In this document: in pieces, positions 45,877 through 57,846 of the stretch
Numbering within the stretch: the first letter of the stretch is position 1
Layout: the number at the start of each line of letters is the position of its first letter
From: Takakia lepidozioides
Lineage: Eukaryota; Streptophyta; Takakiopsida; Takakiales; Takakiaceae
Direction of reading: 5' to 3'
Length of the DNA: 60,000 nt
Assembly (NCBI GenBank): GCA_030704615.1
Contig: CM060733.1
Location: forward strand, 5,086,001 to 5,146,000
Notes under the pieces: model-generated
What the model saw: only the letters and a program-made list of their open reading frames with translations
What the model was told of the DNA's origin: nothing
Database searches by the model: none
Program-made: the position numbers and the translations under genes

Positions 45877-46925
45877 ATGCGAAATGAGAGGACGTATGAT
45901 GGCTGCGATCTCATTGAAAGTATTGGTGCACTAACACGAATTCGGAGTTTGAGGCAAAGCCAAAGGCCAAGGTTTGCAAGAGCACACAAGAAACAAGAGC
46001 ATATTTGGTTCACGTTGGAGAAATATAACTCCATCCCTCTTGCTGACCTTGGTGATTTCTCTTCTGTTCAATCATATTATTGCATGAAATCTGGTTTTCT
46101 TGAAGCCCAAGACCTATGTAGCAGCTTGGGAATGAAACCAAGTGATGTGACCAGATCTGAATGGTAGAATCAGCCATGGAATATCGAAAAGAAAATAGAG
46201 GTTTAGCTTTTCAAATGCATGCAGGAGGATAGTGACATTGTTCTTGATGGTCTTTGTTTGGAAGTTGATGGAGAAACCCATATCAAACCTGAAACTATGC
46301 AGGATCCTTTTTAAAGTGCAATGGAGGATATTTCGGACCCTTTACAGGTGCATACAGAGGATATTATTGTTCAAAGCGAATTTCGGCATACCTTGGATGC
46401 CCTTATTGATGAGCAAGAAGGAGAGGAAGAAGATGAGAAATCACCTATCATTTTATTTGTCACAGTTGATGGAAAGGCTATTTTCAAGAGTACCTTGGTT
46501 AGCCAATTAAATGGCAACCCCACTCTTTCTAAAGACAGGTTAAACACGAGTTCGAAGTGGAATTTCACTTTGCAAAGAGAAAAATTCCAGCCACATTAAT
46601 CCAAAAACAATGTTAGGATTAGGATCTGATTGTGCTTTTTTGTTGATACCGTCGCCAACCAAGCCCCAGTTGGAAATAGGAGAGGTAGACCAACAAAAAC
46701 CACTAGAGCATCAACAAAAGGTGTTTGGTATTTGGGTAGGGTTCAGAAAATGCGTCGAAAAGTCAATAATCGACGAATTGAGTATAAGGATCCAATTGAT
46801 TTATTAAATCGGCCTTCCAATGTAGAAATAAGTTTAGCTTGGTACCAAAAAGTGAAAGGATCATTTTACTCCTATGATTTGATGGACAATATGATGGTTG
46901 ATCTAGAGTCTATCATATATTAGTT
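45877..46925 (+). pseudogene. Unidentified protein pieces, basic C-terminal domain
   Basis: Three open segments in changing frames: 45877-46167 (RSYYC-type, no family), 46321-46599 (acidic EEQEGEEEDEK, then FVTVDGKAIFKSTLVSQLNG) and 46630-46923 (basic GRPTKTTRASTKG, WYLGRVQKMRRKV, then a Tyr-rich end and a stop). The frame changes and stops suggest decay, or introns I could not place. The GRP...RR stretch could bind DNA. It may belong with the zinc-binding-like ORF at 42.3-42.8 kb, as parts of one gene split by the repeat array. Function unknown. Confidence 0.35.
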
Positions 46926-47509
46926 TTTTTAAAGTATGATGCAGCCTCTAATAGGTATAAGCTTGATCCAAATGATAAAACAGTTTTTAACAATTTTATC
47001 AATGGAAAATAAATTTGACACTAATTTTTATTTGTTATACAAGTTATTTTAAATATTTTTTAAATCTGATGTAAAAACATTATCAACAATTTTGTATTAA
47101 AAAATATACATAAATAAAGGGTTTATTATATTCTGAATCAACACATGAATACATACAGCAGAGTGTTGTTATCCATTATTATTATTTTATATAAATACTT
47201 TAGGGGGTTTAATAAATTTTAAAATGTATGTATACATATGATAAACTCATGAAGTAACCTATATACAGGGGTATTTTTTATTTACTAATGCACGCACGTG
47301 ATATGGTCTTTCTGGGTCATATTTTCATGGCAGAAACACTAATGTAAGTGTGTGATTAACTTGCTCAGGATAACTTTGTCTCTCATCCTTTATATGCAAC
47401 AGCGGGGAAGAGGAAACGAATGTTGTTAATTTTGAGTGTCAACGAACTCCTCTGCTACTAGCCACCCCCAACCGGCGGTGAACTGTTTAAGGAGAAATTT
47501 CATTTCAGG

Positions 47510-48511
47510 AATGTGACACTTCAAGTTCCTGACAGACCTTTTGTGGTGCCTCGGCCTGGAGTCTTGGAGTTTATGGACCTTGCATTGAAGCATTTTCACG
47601 TGGCCATTTGGTCATGCGCTAATAGAGGTGTTGTTTGTAGGATGTTGGAGAGCTTCGTCCCCACGAAAATAGCGAAAAAAATTTGCTTCATATGGTCTGC
47701 TGAGGATTGCAAGGATACCACCGGTTATATCAGGCCCGTGATGAAATATCTTGTGAAGATATTCGAAGTGTTATTGCCAAGTACTCTGGTAGACCGTTTG
47801 CTACGCAGGGGCAAATACTTCTTGTAGATGATGAGCCATCAAAGGGCTTCCGAAACCCACAAAATACTAGATTCTTCCCTTTCTCATTCAAGCCTTCACC
47901 AAACGGCTTGCGTGACCGAGATGATATGACAAAAACAGTGTGGCCATATATATCGGAGATGGCTGGAGCTTCAATAGTCGTTGATTACATTAGCGAGAAC
48001 CGGACAAAGTGTTCTCATAAGCCTATTGGTCGAGACCATGCTTGTTGGCCCTGGTATGGAAGATATCTTGATCCTCGTGTTTGGATCCCACAACAAAAGG
48101 AACTTGATTACCTTAGTACGCACGTAGATCCCACTGTTCTGTTGTTTGTTCAGAATTTGATTTTCCAATTCTTTTGCATGTGCATTTGCACTCTTACCTC
48201 AACAAATTCATATGCAAAACTTCCACTTTGGGCCTAACATTTGTCATTTCAAGGAACGAATTCTAAAAGCGGAACAAGAGCTGCGTGATTGGGAAGAATG
48301 GCGGGCTTGTCGGAAGGCTTCAAGGGCATCAAGTAGAGTTGGCAGTAACATTTCAGATGACAATGTCAGCCGGTTTCACCTTCCTGAAAGTATCTCCGTT
48401 TCCTCTGGTGCGGAGACCGTTGCAAGTGGCTGTGGTAACCGGAGGCGTCTTCGGACACATGCCTTGACTGCGAGCCGTTTGGGAGGAGGCTTCGTATTAT
48501 TAATGAGTTAG
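47510..48511 (+). pseudogene. FCP1/NIF-type HAD phosphatase-like gene, frameshifted
   Basis: Two overlapping frames together match an FCP1-homology (NIF) domain protein, the HAD phosphatases related to CTD phosphatases: RPGVLEFMDLALKHFHVA, IWSCANR, FIWSAEDCKDT in frame one (47513-47735), then DEISCEDIRSVIAK, LLVDDEPSKGF, RFFPFSF in another frame (to 48237). The shift lies near 47730. Upstream of 47510 the segment that should carry the DxDx catalytic motif reads LLLATPNRR and then stops, so the nucleophile is missing. A further part (48250-48511, EQELRDWEEWRACRK then Ser-rich) follows after a possible intron. Not functional as read. Confidence 0.6.
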
Positions 48512-49249
48512 TATAAGCTGTGACGGTTTTATGGCTTCAGAATCTATGGCTTGTATGGCATTAAGTCCATGAACGGATGAACGGTTAACATTCATTTTTC
48601 TGTTGGTCCATTGCCTTGAATGATATAATCTCAAATAAAATATGAATGTTTCATATCATCAATTAGGTCCCGACAGACTCGTTTTTCCATGTTGTCATCT
48701 TCATCATATGCCATCATTGTTTCATATTTGGTTCTGCCATTGTTCCATGTTTGTTTGTGTATGTCATTTTGGATATCGGAGCTCTCATCATTGTTTGATT
48801 CGTTGTTATATAGTGCACAAATAGTCAAATAATTATAGATACATCTCTTTATTTCTATTATAGATTATATTTATTCATATATTTCTGGACCAAACAAAAG
48901 TCCAAAATTAGTTAAAGTAGTGTTCATACATTTTACTCAGCAATGAGGATGAACCCAACTAGCTTCTAAGATTTAACAACCCCAATATCTTTCTCCTGAC
49001 TTTACTCTTTATAGATCTAAAACTGTGGGGATTGTACCCAACACCCACAATGTTTATCAACTGTATATACATAGCCTTGATGTCTGGTGTGGTATTGCAG
49101 GAAAAGCTAACATGGACCATCCATATACGACTGCCAGGTATACATGTGATTTTGCAACCTTGTTATCAAATTATTGATGGATAATTAAGTACACCCATGC
49201 TTTACAGCTAAAAGTAACTTTAACTTAAGTAGAGAAGTTAATTTAACCC
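48512..49249. other. AT-rich spacer before the chromovirus pair
   Basis: No gene recognised; ordinary AT-rich sequence. Confidence 0.45.
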
Positions 49250-49409
49250 CCCCAACTTGACTCAAATATCTTGGAAAAACTTCCACAGCTTTCATTTGGT
49301 AGACGGTTTCAGCCACATTTATGAGCTTGGAATTATTCTTGATGTTCAACCAGACCTCTGTGCCTGCCTCAAACTTAACCTCCCTCCGCTTTCGACTCGC
49401 CTGCCGTTC

Positions 49410-51043
49410 CTACCATTTCCTAGCTTTGGCAATGTTGTACTTTGCGAGCTTCAACAAACGCTCGCGTTCTTCCAGCACTGCCGGTTCCTCAACGTCCTGG
49501 GCGGCCCAACTTGTCGGCACCAGAGGTGCTTTTCCATAAACCAATACGAAGGGGGAAACTCCTGTTGCGGAATGTTTTGTGTTATTATAACAGAACTTTG
49601 CCGCATCCAAGTGCTCCACCCAGTCCGATTGGTCTGCCGACACGTAATTCTGCAAGATCTGCTTCACCACGGAATTCACCCTTTCCGTTTGGCCATCCGT
49701 CGTAGGTCAGAAGGCGGTGCTCATTTTGAGCCTCGTCCCCATTTTCTTCCAAAGTGCCCTCCAAAACTTACGTGTAAACTTTGGATCGCGGTCCGAAACA
49801 ATATCCTTCGGAAGTCCATGATGCTTGAAGACGTGGGCGAAGTAAAGTCGCCCCGTCATGCGCCGTTTGCCGTCTCCTTGGTGGGGATGAAATGGCCCAT
49901 TTTATTGAACCTATCCACCACCACCATGATTGCATCGAATCCTTTTGACAGCGGCATAGCAGTCATGAAATCCATCGAGACACTTTCCCAAGACCCCTCT
50001 GGAATCGGCAAGGGTTGTAACAGCCCCGCTTGCTTTTTGTACTCACTCCGGTTTTGTTGCCATGTGGTGCATGTCTTGACATACTCCTTGACCTCCTCCC
50101 TTAGTTTGGGCCAGAAATACTCTTTTTTCAAGAGTGCTGCGGTGCGCTTTGCTCCGTCATGGCCCGCAAGCGGGCCATCATGGCATTCTCTCAAGAGACT
50201 ATATCTGATCCCTCCCATCAGTACATAGAGACGTTTTTGCTTATACCGGAGCAGTCCATTCTGCAAGTGGAACTGCGATTTAACCCCCATCCTCAAGTCT
50301 CGCATCACGGACTTCGCCATCTCATCCTTCCGGTAAGCTTTCTGGATCTTCCTGTGGAGCGTCGTCTCGCCCTTGTACACTAACATGAGCTGCTGCTTTC
50401 TACTTAAAGCATCGGCCACCACATTGTCTCGTCCCGGTTTGTACTGGATATCCACGTCGAACACCGCCAAAGTGTCTTGCCACCTAAGTTGTTTTGGGGA
50501 CAACTTAGGCTGCGTGGCAAAATACTTCACCGTGACATTGTCCGTGAACACCTTCACCGGGTTAGAACCAACATAGTGGCGTCAAAGCTCAAGGCAATGC
50601 ACCACCGCCTTCATTTCTTTCTCGTGCATTGGCCACCGTCGCTCCACTTCATTCAGTTTCTTACTTTCGTAAGCCACTAGACGTCCATCCTGCATGAGTA
50701 CACCTCCAATCGTGAAGTTCGACGCAATCGTATGAATATCAAATGGGCGGTCGAACTCCGGGATTTTCAGGGCTGGAGCTTCCGCCATCCGCTACTTCAA
50801 CTCGGCAAAAGCTTGGCCACAAAAGGTGTTCCATACCCATACCTTGGATTTACACAGAAGGTTTGACAACGGCCCCACGATCTTGGCGAAATTTCTCACA
50901 TACTTTCGGTAATAGGAGGTGAGTCCTAAGAATGATCGCACTCCCGGGACCGAAGTTGGAGGCTCCCAGTCCAAGATCGCCCTCATCTTTCTGTCATCCA
51001 TTTTTATCCCATCCTGTGTAATCACATGCCCCAAGAACTCCAC
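49410..51043 (-). pseudogene. Chromovirus pol remnants: RT end, RNase H, integrase
   Basis: Read on -: RT thumb/connection (51043-50792, [13 protein letters not shown]), RNase H (50788-50300, with the expected DAS triad region changed to TIASN and FTDNVTVKYF kept), integrase zinc finger and core (50300-49856, where one zinc Cys of CTTCQ is Trp) and the integrase C-terminal part (49679-49410). Frames change between segments. Not able to encode an enzyme. Confidence 0.85.
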
Positions 51044-51059
51044 TTTTGTGACCCCTTAC

Positions 51060-52200
51060 CGGTGTCATAAAGGAGTGCGACGCTTCTGTGTCCACCAACA
51101 ACGACACGTTAGTTCCGGAGATTATCCCACTCACAAACATTAACTGACTCCCTTTACGCAAGGCGCCAGTTTCCTGATACAACTCACAAGAGTAGTTGCC
51201 TACCTTGCAAGTCTTGGCGACCACCGCCTCCACCAAGCGGCTGATGGAAGCTTCGGATAACTCCGTGGTTGCCCGAGTCATGTTCAATTGTCGGGGATTC
51301 GTACACTTCTTGGCCATGTGCTCGGGCTCCCCACAATTGAAGCACACTCTATCGAAGGTCGCCTTTTGTCCGCCATAAGGCGTCGCACCTGATTTTCCTT
51401 TCGGAGCACCGGGTGTCGTCTTGGCGTGTGAAGGCCCTCCCTTCGATTTCCACGTGCCATTGTCGCCGCGTGGCCTATCCCACTTCTTTTTCGGTCGAAA
51501 AGAGTCACCCTCCCATCGGGTCTTCTTGTGGTTTAGCTCCGTACGGCCTTGTCTTTCGCCCCTAGAGACATCCGAGAAACATTCAGCCCTCTCAATTGCC
51601 TCGTTCAAAGTCTTAGGTGGCTTCTCCTCCAACTTCCGTCTGGCCCATGGGGCCAGACCCGCCACAAAGTTGAAGACCATTTCTGGTTCTGCCATGTTCG
51701 CGACTTCGAGCAACAACACGTTGAAAGCCTAAACATATCCCCGAATGTCATCCGTTTGCTTCAGATTCCTCATCTTGTCCCGGGCGAGCCAGGATGCGTT
51801 GAGGGGCACAAACTGTCTCTTCATCAGTTCCTTGAACACACTCCAGTTCAAGGTTTCCGGGTTTGGACCTCGGTCGTGAAGGCGTTTCTGCCACCATTGT
51901 TGAGCATAGTCCCTCAAATAGGTGGGAGCCACTTCCACCCGATCCTCGTCACTCAACTTGGCCGCCCGGAAGTATTGCTCTAGCTCCAAGAGCCAGGTGT
52001 TAAGTGTCTTCTGATTTCGGACGCCCTCGAAGGTTCCGGGTTCCTTAGGCTTCACCTTAAACTTTGCCTTAGTGGAAGTGGCATTAGCCGCCTTCAACAC
52101 GTCTTTCAACGTCCCGCCAAACTGCGCCAACAACCTTTCCCAAAAGGCTGCTGGCATGGGAGACATCTGTTGGTCTGTCGGAGCTCTCTAGAATTCCTCG
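51060..52200 (-). pseudogene. Chromovirus gag and start of protease
   Basis: Read on -: capsid-like segment (52166-51729, with YLRDYAQQWW and a Trp-rich core), one in-frame stop after DIRGYV near 51730, then the rest of gag with a CCHC zinc knuckle (CFNCGEPEHMAKKC, about 51340-51300), then protease up to the active-site loop. The loop reads LVDTEASHSF where the family has D-T/S-G-A. The deletion junction follows at about 51055. Confidence 0.85.
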
Positions 52201-52405
52201 GGCTCTGACTCCTCAGATTCCTCTTGTTCTTGAGCGGCCTCATTTTCAAAAGCATGCATCGTCTCCTCAAATGGCCGCTTCGGTGACACGTCGCCCCCAT
52301 CGGGCTCACCAGGATCATCATCTTTCAGGCCGTTCCGCTTTCGCTTTGGCTTGCCCGACCCCATGATGAGGCCGATCCCAAAGACGATCGCGTACTGAAC
52401 TCTAA

Positions 52406-52417
52406 GCTCTGATACCA
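52406..52417 (-). promoter_or_regulatory. Primer-binding site (initiator tRNA-Met type)
   Basis: On - reads TGGTATCAGAGC, the complement of the 3' end of plant initiator tRNA-Met, two bases inside the 5' LTR end. It fixes the LTR boundary and the orientation of copy 1. Confidence 0.9.
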
Positions 52418-52419
52418 AG

Positions 52420-53148
52420 TGTCGCGCACCTCACTTCGGTAAGCTCCTCTTCAAGTCATAGATACTCGCTCTGATGCGCGCGCCTAACTCCCTAACTGGC
52501 CGTCGGGCCAACTCGGAGCTTCGGCTGCTCACCGGGACATAACGGTCCTCTTTTACTCCTCCACAAGACCCTCTCCCAATTTGGGCCTAGTGGAAATTCC
52601 CTTTGGTCGATGGCAGTCCGGAATAGCTCCCCACACCTTGGTCGCTTTCCGGCTCGCACGCTTACTCACTAGTTTTTGGTCACCAACGGGCTTGCACCGT
52701 TCTCGGGGTTACTACTCCCCCTATATTTACTTCTGTGACTGTCCGCGGGGGTTTCACAAACAACCATGCCCTTTTATGGTGAACTACCACGAAAACCCTC
52801 GATTCCCAGTGATGAGTCGCGGTGAGCCTTGGCCCACTCACCACGATCCCATTGGACCGTGATGAGTCCCAAGACTCCCCATGACTCCCACCACAAGGTC
52901 TCCACCCCCATGGTGAGTCCTATGCCACCCCCACTAAGTCCCACTAAGCTACCACCACCCCTTGTGGAGCCACCCCCACCGCAACTCGGTGTGCAGGGCT
53001 CCACCTAGTGAGCGCCTTTGCATCCTTGAGTGCCTTAGGCACTCAAAGGTGCTTCAGCCCCCCGTACCTATCGCTGCCACTGCCCCCACCACAGGGGCAG
53101 CCCCTCCTGCGTCCCGACCCCCTGCCCTCGAGGCAAAGGGCCGCGACA
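52420..53148 (-). repeat. 5' LTR of chromovirus copy 1
   Basis: 729 bases bounded by TGTCGCG and CGCGACA, a seven-base inverted end starting TG and ending CA. Most of it matches 58750-59384 in reverse orientation. Contains CACTCAAAG/TTGAGTG inverted words near 53025-53050. Confidence 0.88.
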
Positions 53149-53169
53149 GTTTACCTCGATCATTAACAA

Positions 53170-53345
53170 TATCATGCAGCTAAGGCCTAAAAGCCAATAT
53201 ATATATATATATAAACGTCTATTTGCCTTGATTATGAACGATCGTGGATTTGGTCTCATGCTGCTAAGGTTTGTTTTTTGTTTTTTAACAATATATACAT
53301 GCATTTGTCTCCATCGTGAACGATCGTGGATTTGGCCTCACGCAA
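53170..53345. repeat. Short direct repeat and TA microsatellite
   Basis: GAACGATCGTGGATTTGG(T/C)CTCA occurs at about 53236 and again at about 53309, each followed by a G-C-T or poly-T context. A TA run precedes it at about 53197-53212. Confidence 0.6.
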
Positions 53346-53370
53346 CTTAAAATATTTATTTTGCACATGG

Positions 53371-53625
53371 GCTGGTAGTTCAGCTGGTAAGTGCACAGCG
53401 TGTCGCCTTGGTGGTTCGGGGTTCAAACCCGCTGCCCTGCCCCGTGTGTGGATTTGTTCTTGACGGTATGTCTGGGCGTTGATCATCATGTAGGCCTCAG
53501 TGCCCATAAATGAAATAGGGTTAATTTTTCCCCCTCCTCAAGGGCCTAAATTGTGGGTTGTCGCTCCCAGGTTTCCTTTTAAATAATAATAATAATAAAA
53601 TATTTATTGTTTTTATTTTTAAAAA
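53371..53625 (+). mobile_element. tRNA-derived SINE
   Basis: GGTAGTTCAGCTGGTAAGTG is a good pol III A box, and GGGGTTCAAACCC, 40 bases on, a good B box whose CGGG/CCCG flanks can pair as a T-arm. A unique body follows to about 53580, then AATAATAATAATA and an A-rich tail to about 53632. The anticodon arm does not fold well, so this is a SINE and not a tRNA gene. Confidence 0.65.
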
Positions 53626-53632
53626 AAAAAAC

Positions 53633-54316
53633 AAAAAACTTAGGCCAACTGTATGTGCAGTTGTTGGGAACCACAATTGTTGACAATCATGGTAGCACTA
53701 CCTTCTGCAGTGTTGTGTTTTGTTCATGTGTGTATGCACTGATAGTGAAAATGTAAGAGTTTTCATGTCTACAACCTTTTTGTCAGTCAAACAAATATCT
53801 GATTTCTCACGGTATTAGGTCTTCTTTCACCTGACCTCGGGTATAGGTCCTCTTTCTTTGCACTACCACCCTGCGCTCACGCTTATAAACCATGAGCCCA
53901 GGCTCACACTCTGGTGGGAAAGCATGAGCCTAGCTCATAGGGTTCATGCCATAGCTGCGCTGAAGCCCAGGGTGCAGTGGGATTAAGCAACGCTTGTACG
54001 ATCCATTTGGCCAGGGGGGCATTTATCTACAATTCAAAATCGAGAATACCAAGACCACTATGTTTTTTACTCATACAAATCTGACCTCTTCTTTGCCCCG
54101 CTCTTCACCTTCAAGTCAGACCGTCACAATTCTGAAAGATGCTTTGTGATGGTTCTTAACAACGTTCAAAATAGTCGGATGCTTCCTGCTATGCCTCTTT
54201 CTCATTTTAAAGATTGGGTTACTGACTCTCTTTCTCTTGCTTGGTTCATTGGCTCATTGGTTTAGAGCTCTTCCTATTTTGTTCTCCTTCGAACCAGGAA
54301 ACAGTTCTCGTCCAGT
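53633..54316. other. Spacer between the inverted chromovirus copies
   Basis: No gene recognised. CATGAGCC words repeat around 53889-53945 as short imperfect palindromes. Confidence 0.4.
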
Positions 54317-54334
54317 CTTGACCAGCTCGGGCAC

Positions 54335-57300
54335 ATGGCCAAGAAGTGCACGAAACCCCGACAATTGAACATGACTCGGGCGACCACGGAGCTGTCGGAA
54401 GATACCATCAGTCGCTTAGTGGAAGCGGTGGTCGCGAGGACTTGCAAGGTAGGCAAATTTTCTTGTGAGTTGTATCAGGAAACGGGCGCCTTACGTAAAG
54501 GGAGTCAGTTATTGTTCGTGGATGGGATAATATCCAGAACTAATGTGTCGTTGTTGGTGGACACAAGAGCGTCGCACTCCTTCATGACACCGGCAACGGC
54601 ACAAAAGCTGGGACTCCCGACAAGTGACGTGGGGGCCTCTATTGAGGTGCATTCTGCCAAAGGAGAACCACAGTTGGCGACAAGGTTGGCGTTTGATATT
54701 CCTCTTCAACTGGGGAGTTGGGAGGGACGTGAGAACTTCACCATCTGCGAGATCGATGGAGTAGATCTTATTTTGGGGATGACATTTTTGAGCAAATCCG
54801 GAGCGGTCATAGATGGCCGCAAGAGAGTAGTCACGCTGCCATGTGGGAATGGTGGCGAGGTCTTACGAGTGTCGGAAACGCCCAAATCCGTGGGAGGGCG
54901 AATAAACCTTCTGTCAGCAAGGGAGTGGGCCGTGGAGGAGGCACACGAACCCCTGTTTTTGCTTTACATTAGAGAAGTGAAGGGAGAAGGCGATGGGGAG
55001 CCGAGCCCAGATTGGATCAAGGGGATTTTGGAGAAATACCAGGATGTGATGCCGGAGGATTTACCAAGCGGCTTGCCACCGCGAAGAGGAGTTGACCACA
55101 AGATTGAGGTGATACCGGGAACGGAACCGCCTGCCAAGGCGCCCTATCGGTTGAGCCACAGAGAGTTGGTCGAGCTGAAGACTCAGCTCAAGGATCTAAT
55201 GTCAAAGGGGTACATCCGGCCGAGTAAGTCACCTTACGGAGCCCCGGTGCTATTCGCAGACAAGAAGGATGGGACGCTGCGGATGTGTGTCGATTACAGG
55301 GCTTTGAATAAGGTGACTATTAAAAACCGGTACCCTTTGCCAAGGATCGACGACCTTTTCGACCGGTTGGCAGGAGCGAAGTATTTCAGCCGGATCGACT
55401 TGCGCTCCGACTATCATCAAATTCGGGTGGCGGAAGGAGATGAGGAGAAGACCGCATGCAGGACAAGGTATGGTTCATATGAGTTCTTGGTGATGCCTTT
55501 TGGGCTCACCAATGCACCTGCAACCTTTAGCACGCTGATGAACAGCCTTTTTCAGGAGTGGTTGGATGACTTTGTGATCGTGTACATCGACGACATCTTG
55601 GTGTACTCGAAAACAAAGGAAGAGCACCTGGAGCACCTCAAAAGGGTATTCCAAAAGTTGCGGGAAGGGAAGCTGTATGCCAAAGCTTCAAAGTGCGAAT
55701 TCGGGGTCACGAAAGTGGAGTTCTTGGGGCATGTGATTACACAGGATGGGATCAAAATGGATGACAAAAAGGTGAGGGCGATCTTGGACTGGGAGCCTCC
55801 GACTTCGGTCCCAGGAGTGCGATCCTTCCTAGGACTCGCCTCCTATTACCGGAAGTACGTGAGAAATTTCGCCAAAATCGCGGGGCCGCTGTCAGACCTT
55901 TTGTGTAAATCTAAAGTCTAGGCATGGAACACCTTTTGTGGCCAAGCTTTTGCTGAATTGAAGCAGCGGATGGCGGAAGCTCCAGTCTTGAAAATCCCGG
56001 AGTTCGATCGTCCGTTCGAGATACATACAGATGCGTCGGACTTCGCGATTGGGGGTGTACTGATGCAAGATGAACATCCAGTGGCTTACGAAAGTAAGAA
56101 ACTGAATGAAGTGGAGCGACGGTGGCCGATGCATGAGAAAGAGATGAAGGCGGTGGTGCACTGTCTTGAGCTTTGGCGCCACTATGTTGGTTCCAACCCA
56201 GTTAAGGTGTTCACGGACAATGTCACAGTGAAATATTTTGCCACGCAGCCTAAGTTGTCCCCAAAACAACTTAGGTGGCAAGATACTTTGGCGGTGTTCG
56301 ACGTGGATATCCAGTACAAACCGGGACGGGACAATGTGGTGGCCGATGCTTTAAGTAGAAAGCAGCAGCTCCTGTTGGTGTACAGGGGCGAGACGGCGCT
56401 CCAAAGGAAGATCCGGAAGGCTTGCCGGAAGGATGAGCTGGCAAAGTCCGTGATGCAGGACTTGAGGATGGGGGTTAAATCGCAGTTCCACTTGCAAAAT
56501 GGACTGCTCCGGTATAAGCAAAAACGTCTCTACGTGCCAAAGGGAGGGATCAGAGATAGCCTCTTGAGAGAATGCCATGATAGCCCGCTTGCGGGCCACG
56601 GCGGAGCCAAGCGCACTGCGGCACTCCTGAAGAAAGAGTATTTCTGGCCCAAACTGAGGGAGGAGGCAGAGGAGTATGTCAAGACATGCACCACATGCCA
56701 ACAAAACCGAAGCGAGTACAAAAAGCAAGCGGGGCGGTTATAACCCTTGCCGATTCCAGAGGGGACTTGGGAAAGCGTCTCGATGGATTTCATGACTGCT
56801 ATGCCGCTGTCAAAAGGATTCGATGCAATCATGGTGGTGGTGGATAGGTTCAGTAAATGGGCCATTTCATCCCCACCAAGGAGACGGCAACGGCGCAGGA
56901 GACAGGGCGACTTTACTTCGTCCACGTCTTAAAACATCATGGAGTCCCGAAGGATATTGTCTCGGACCGCGATCCAAAGTTTACGAGTAAATTTTGGAGG
57001 GCACTTTGGAAGAAGATGGGGACGAGGCTGAAGATGAGCACCGCCTTCCGACCTACGACCGACGGCCAAACAGAAAGAGTGAATTCCGTAGTGAAGCAGA
57101 TATTGCGGAATTACGTGTCGGCAGACCAAACAGACTGGGTGGAACACTTAGACGCGGCAAAGTTCTGTTATAATAATACAGAACACTCCGCAACGGGAGT
57201 TTCCCCTTTCGTATTGGTCTATGGAAAAGCACCTCTGGTGCCGACAAGTTGGGCCGCCCAGGACGTTGAGGAACCGGCAGTAGCGGCGGTACTGGAAGAA

Positions 57301-57846
57301 CGCGAGCGTTTGTTGAAGCTTGCAAAGTACAACATTGCCAAAGCTAGGAAACGGTATGAAAGGCAGGCGAATCGGAAGCGGAGGGAAGTGAAGTTTGAGG
57401 CAGGTACAGAGGTCTGGTTGAACATCAAGAATTTCCGACTATCTCCGAAGTAAGTCCGAAGTTCGTACCTCCGTATGCGGGACCCTTTCGCATTCGGAAG
57501 GTTATGAATGAGGATGTGTATGAATTGGAGCTATCGGCAAACAGTAAGGTGCACCCAGTATTCCATGTATCCCTTTTGAAGCCTTACTTCAAAGATGAAG
57601 CGCGTCCGAATCGGCATCAAGTGTTACGTCCACCACCTATGCTGTTGGATCATGAAAATGAACCTGAGTACGAGGTGGAGGCAATACTTAAGTCGAGGAG
57701 GTTCAGGAACCGAGAAATGGAGTATCTCGTCAAATGGAAGGGCTATCATCATGTGGAGGCATCTTGGGTGCGTGCCTCAGAAATGGGAAACGCATCCGAG
57801 GCGGTTGCAGCTTTCGAAGGGCGACCTCAAAAGCGGAAGAAGCGTT
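54335..57846 (+). pseudogene. Chromovirus pol with chromodomain, broken
   Basis: Order on +: protease (loop [10 protein letters not shown], Gly lost, about 54554), RT (fingers [10 protein letters not shown] about 55136; catalytic YIDD at 55583-55594), RNase H (56030-56380), integrase zinc finger (HDSPLAGHGG, CTTCQ), integrase core ([31 protein letters not shown]) and chromodomain (EVEAIL to YLVKWKGY, about 57675-57790). Breaks: TAG at 55919 where copy 1 has Trp, TAA at 56741, a one-base loss near 56860 and another shift near 57450. The first 528 codons are open. Confidence 0.9.

Larger units (their letters stand above)
49250..53148 (-). mobile_element. Ty3/gypsy chromovirus copy 1, 3'-truncated, on -
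   Basis: LTR retrotransposon read on -: 5' LTR (52420-53148), primer site, gag (about 52166 down to 51280), protease start, then a jump to the last part of RT, RNase H and most of integrase, ending near 49250. The chromodomain and 3' LTR are missing. Broken by a stop in gag, an internal deletion of about 1.1 kb near 51055 that removes the RT catalytic core, and further frame breaks. Same family as the + copy at 54.3-59.4 kb. Confidence 0.9.

Noticed and set aside
49257-50228. 323-codon ORF on +
   Set aside because: It is the reverse shadow of the chromovirus integrase and RNase H on -, where family motifs are plain.
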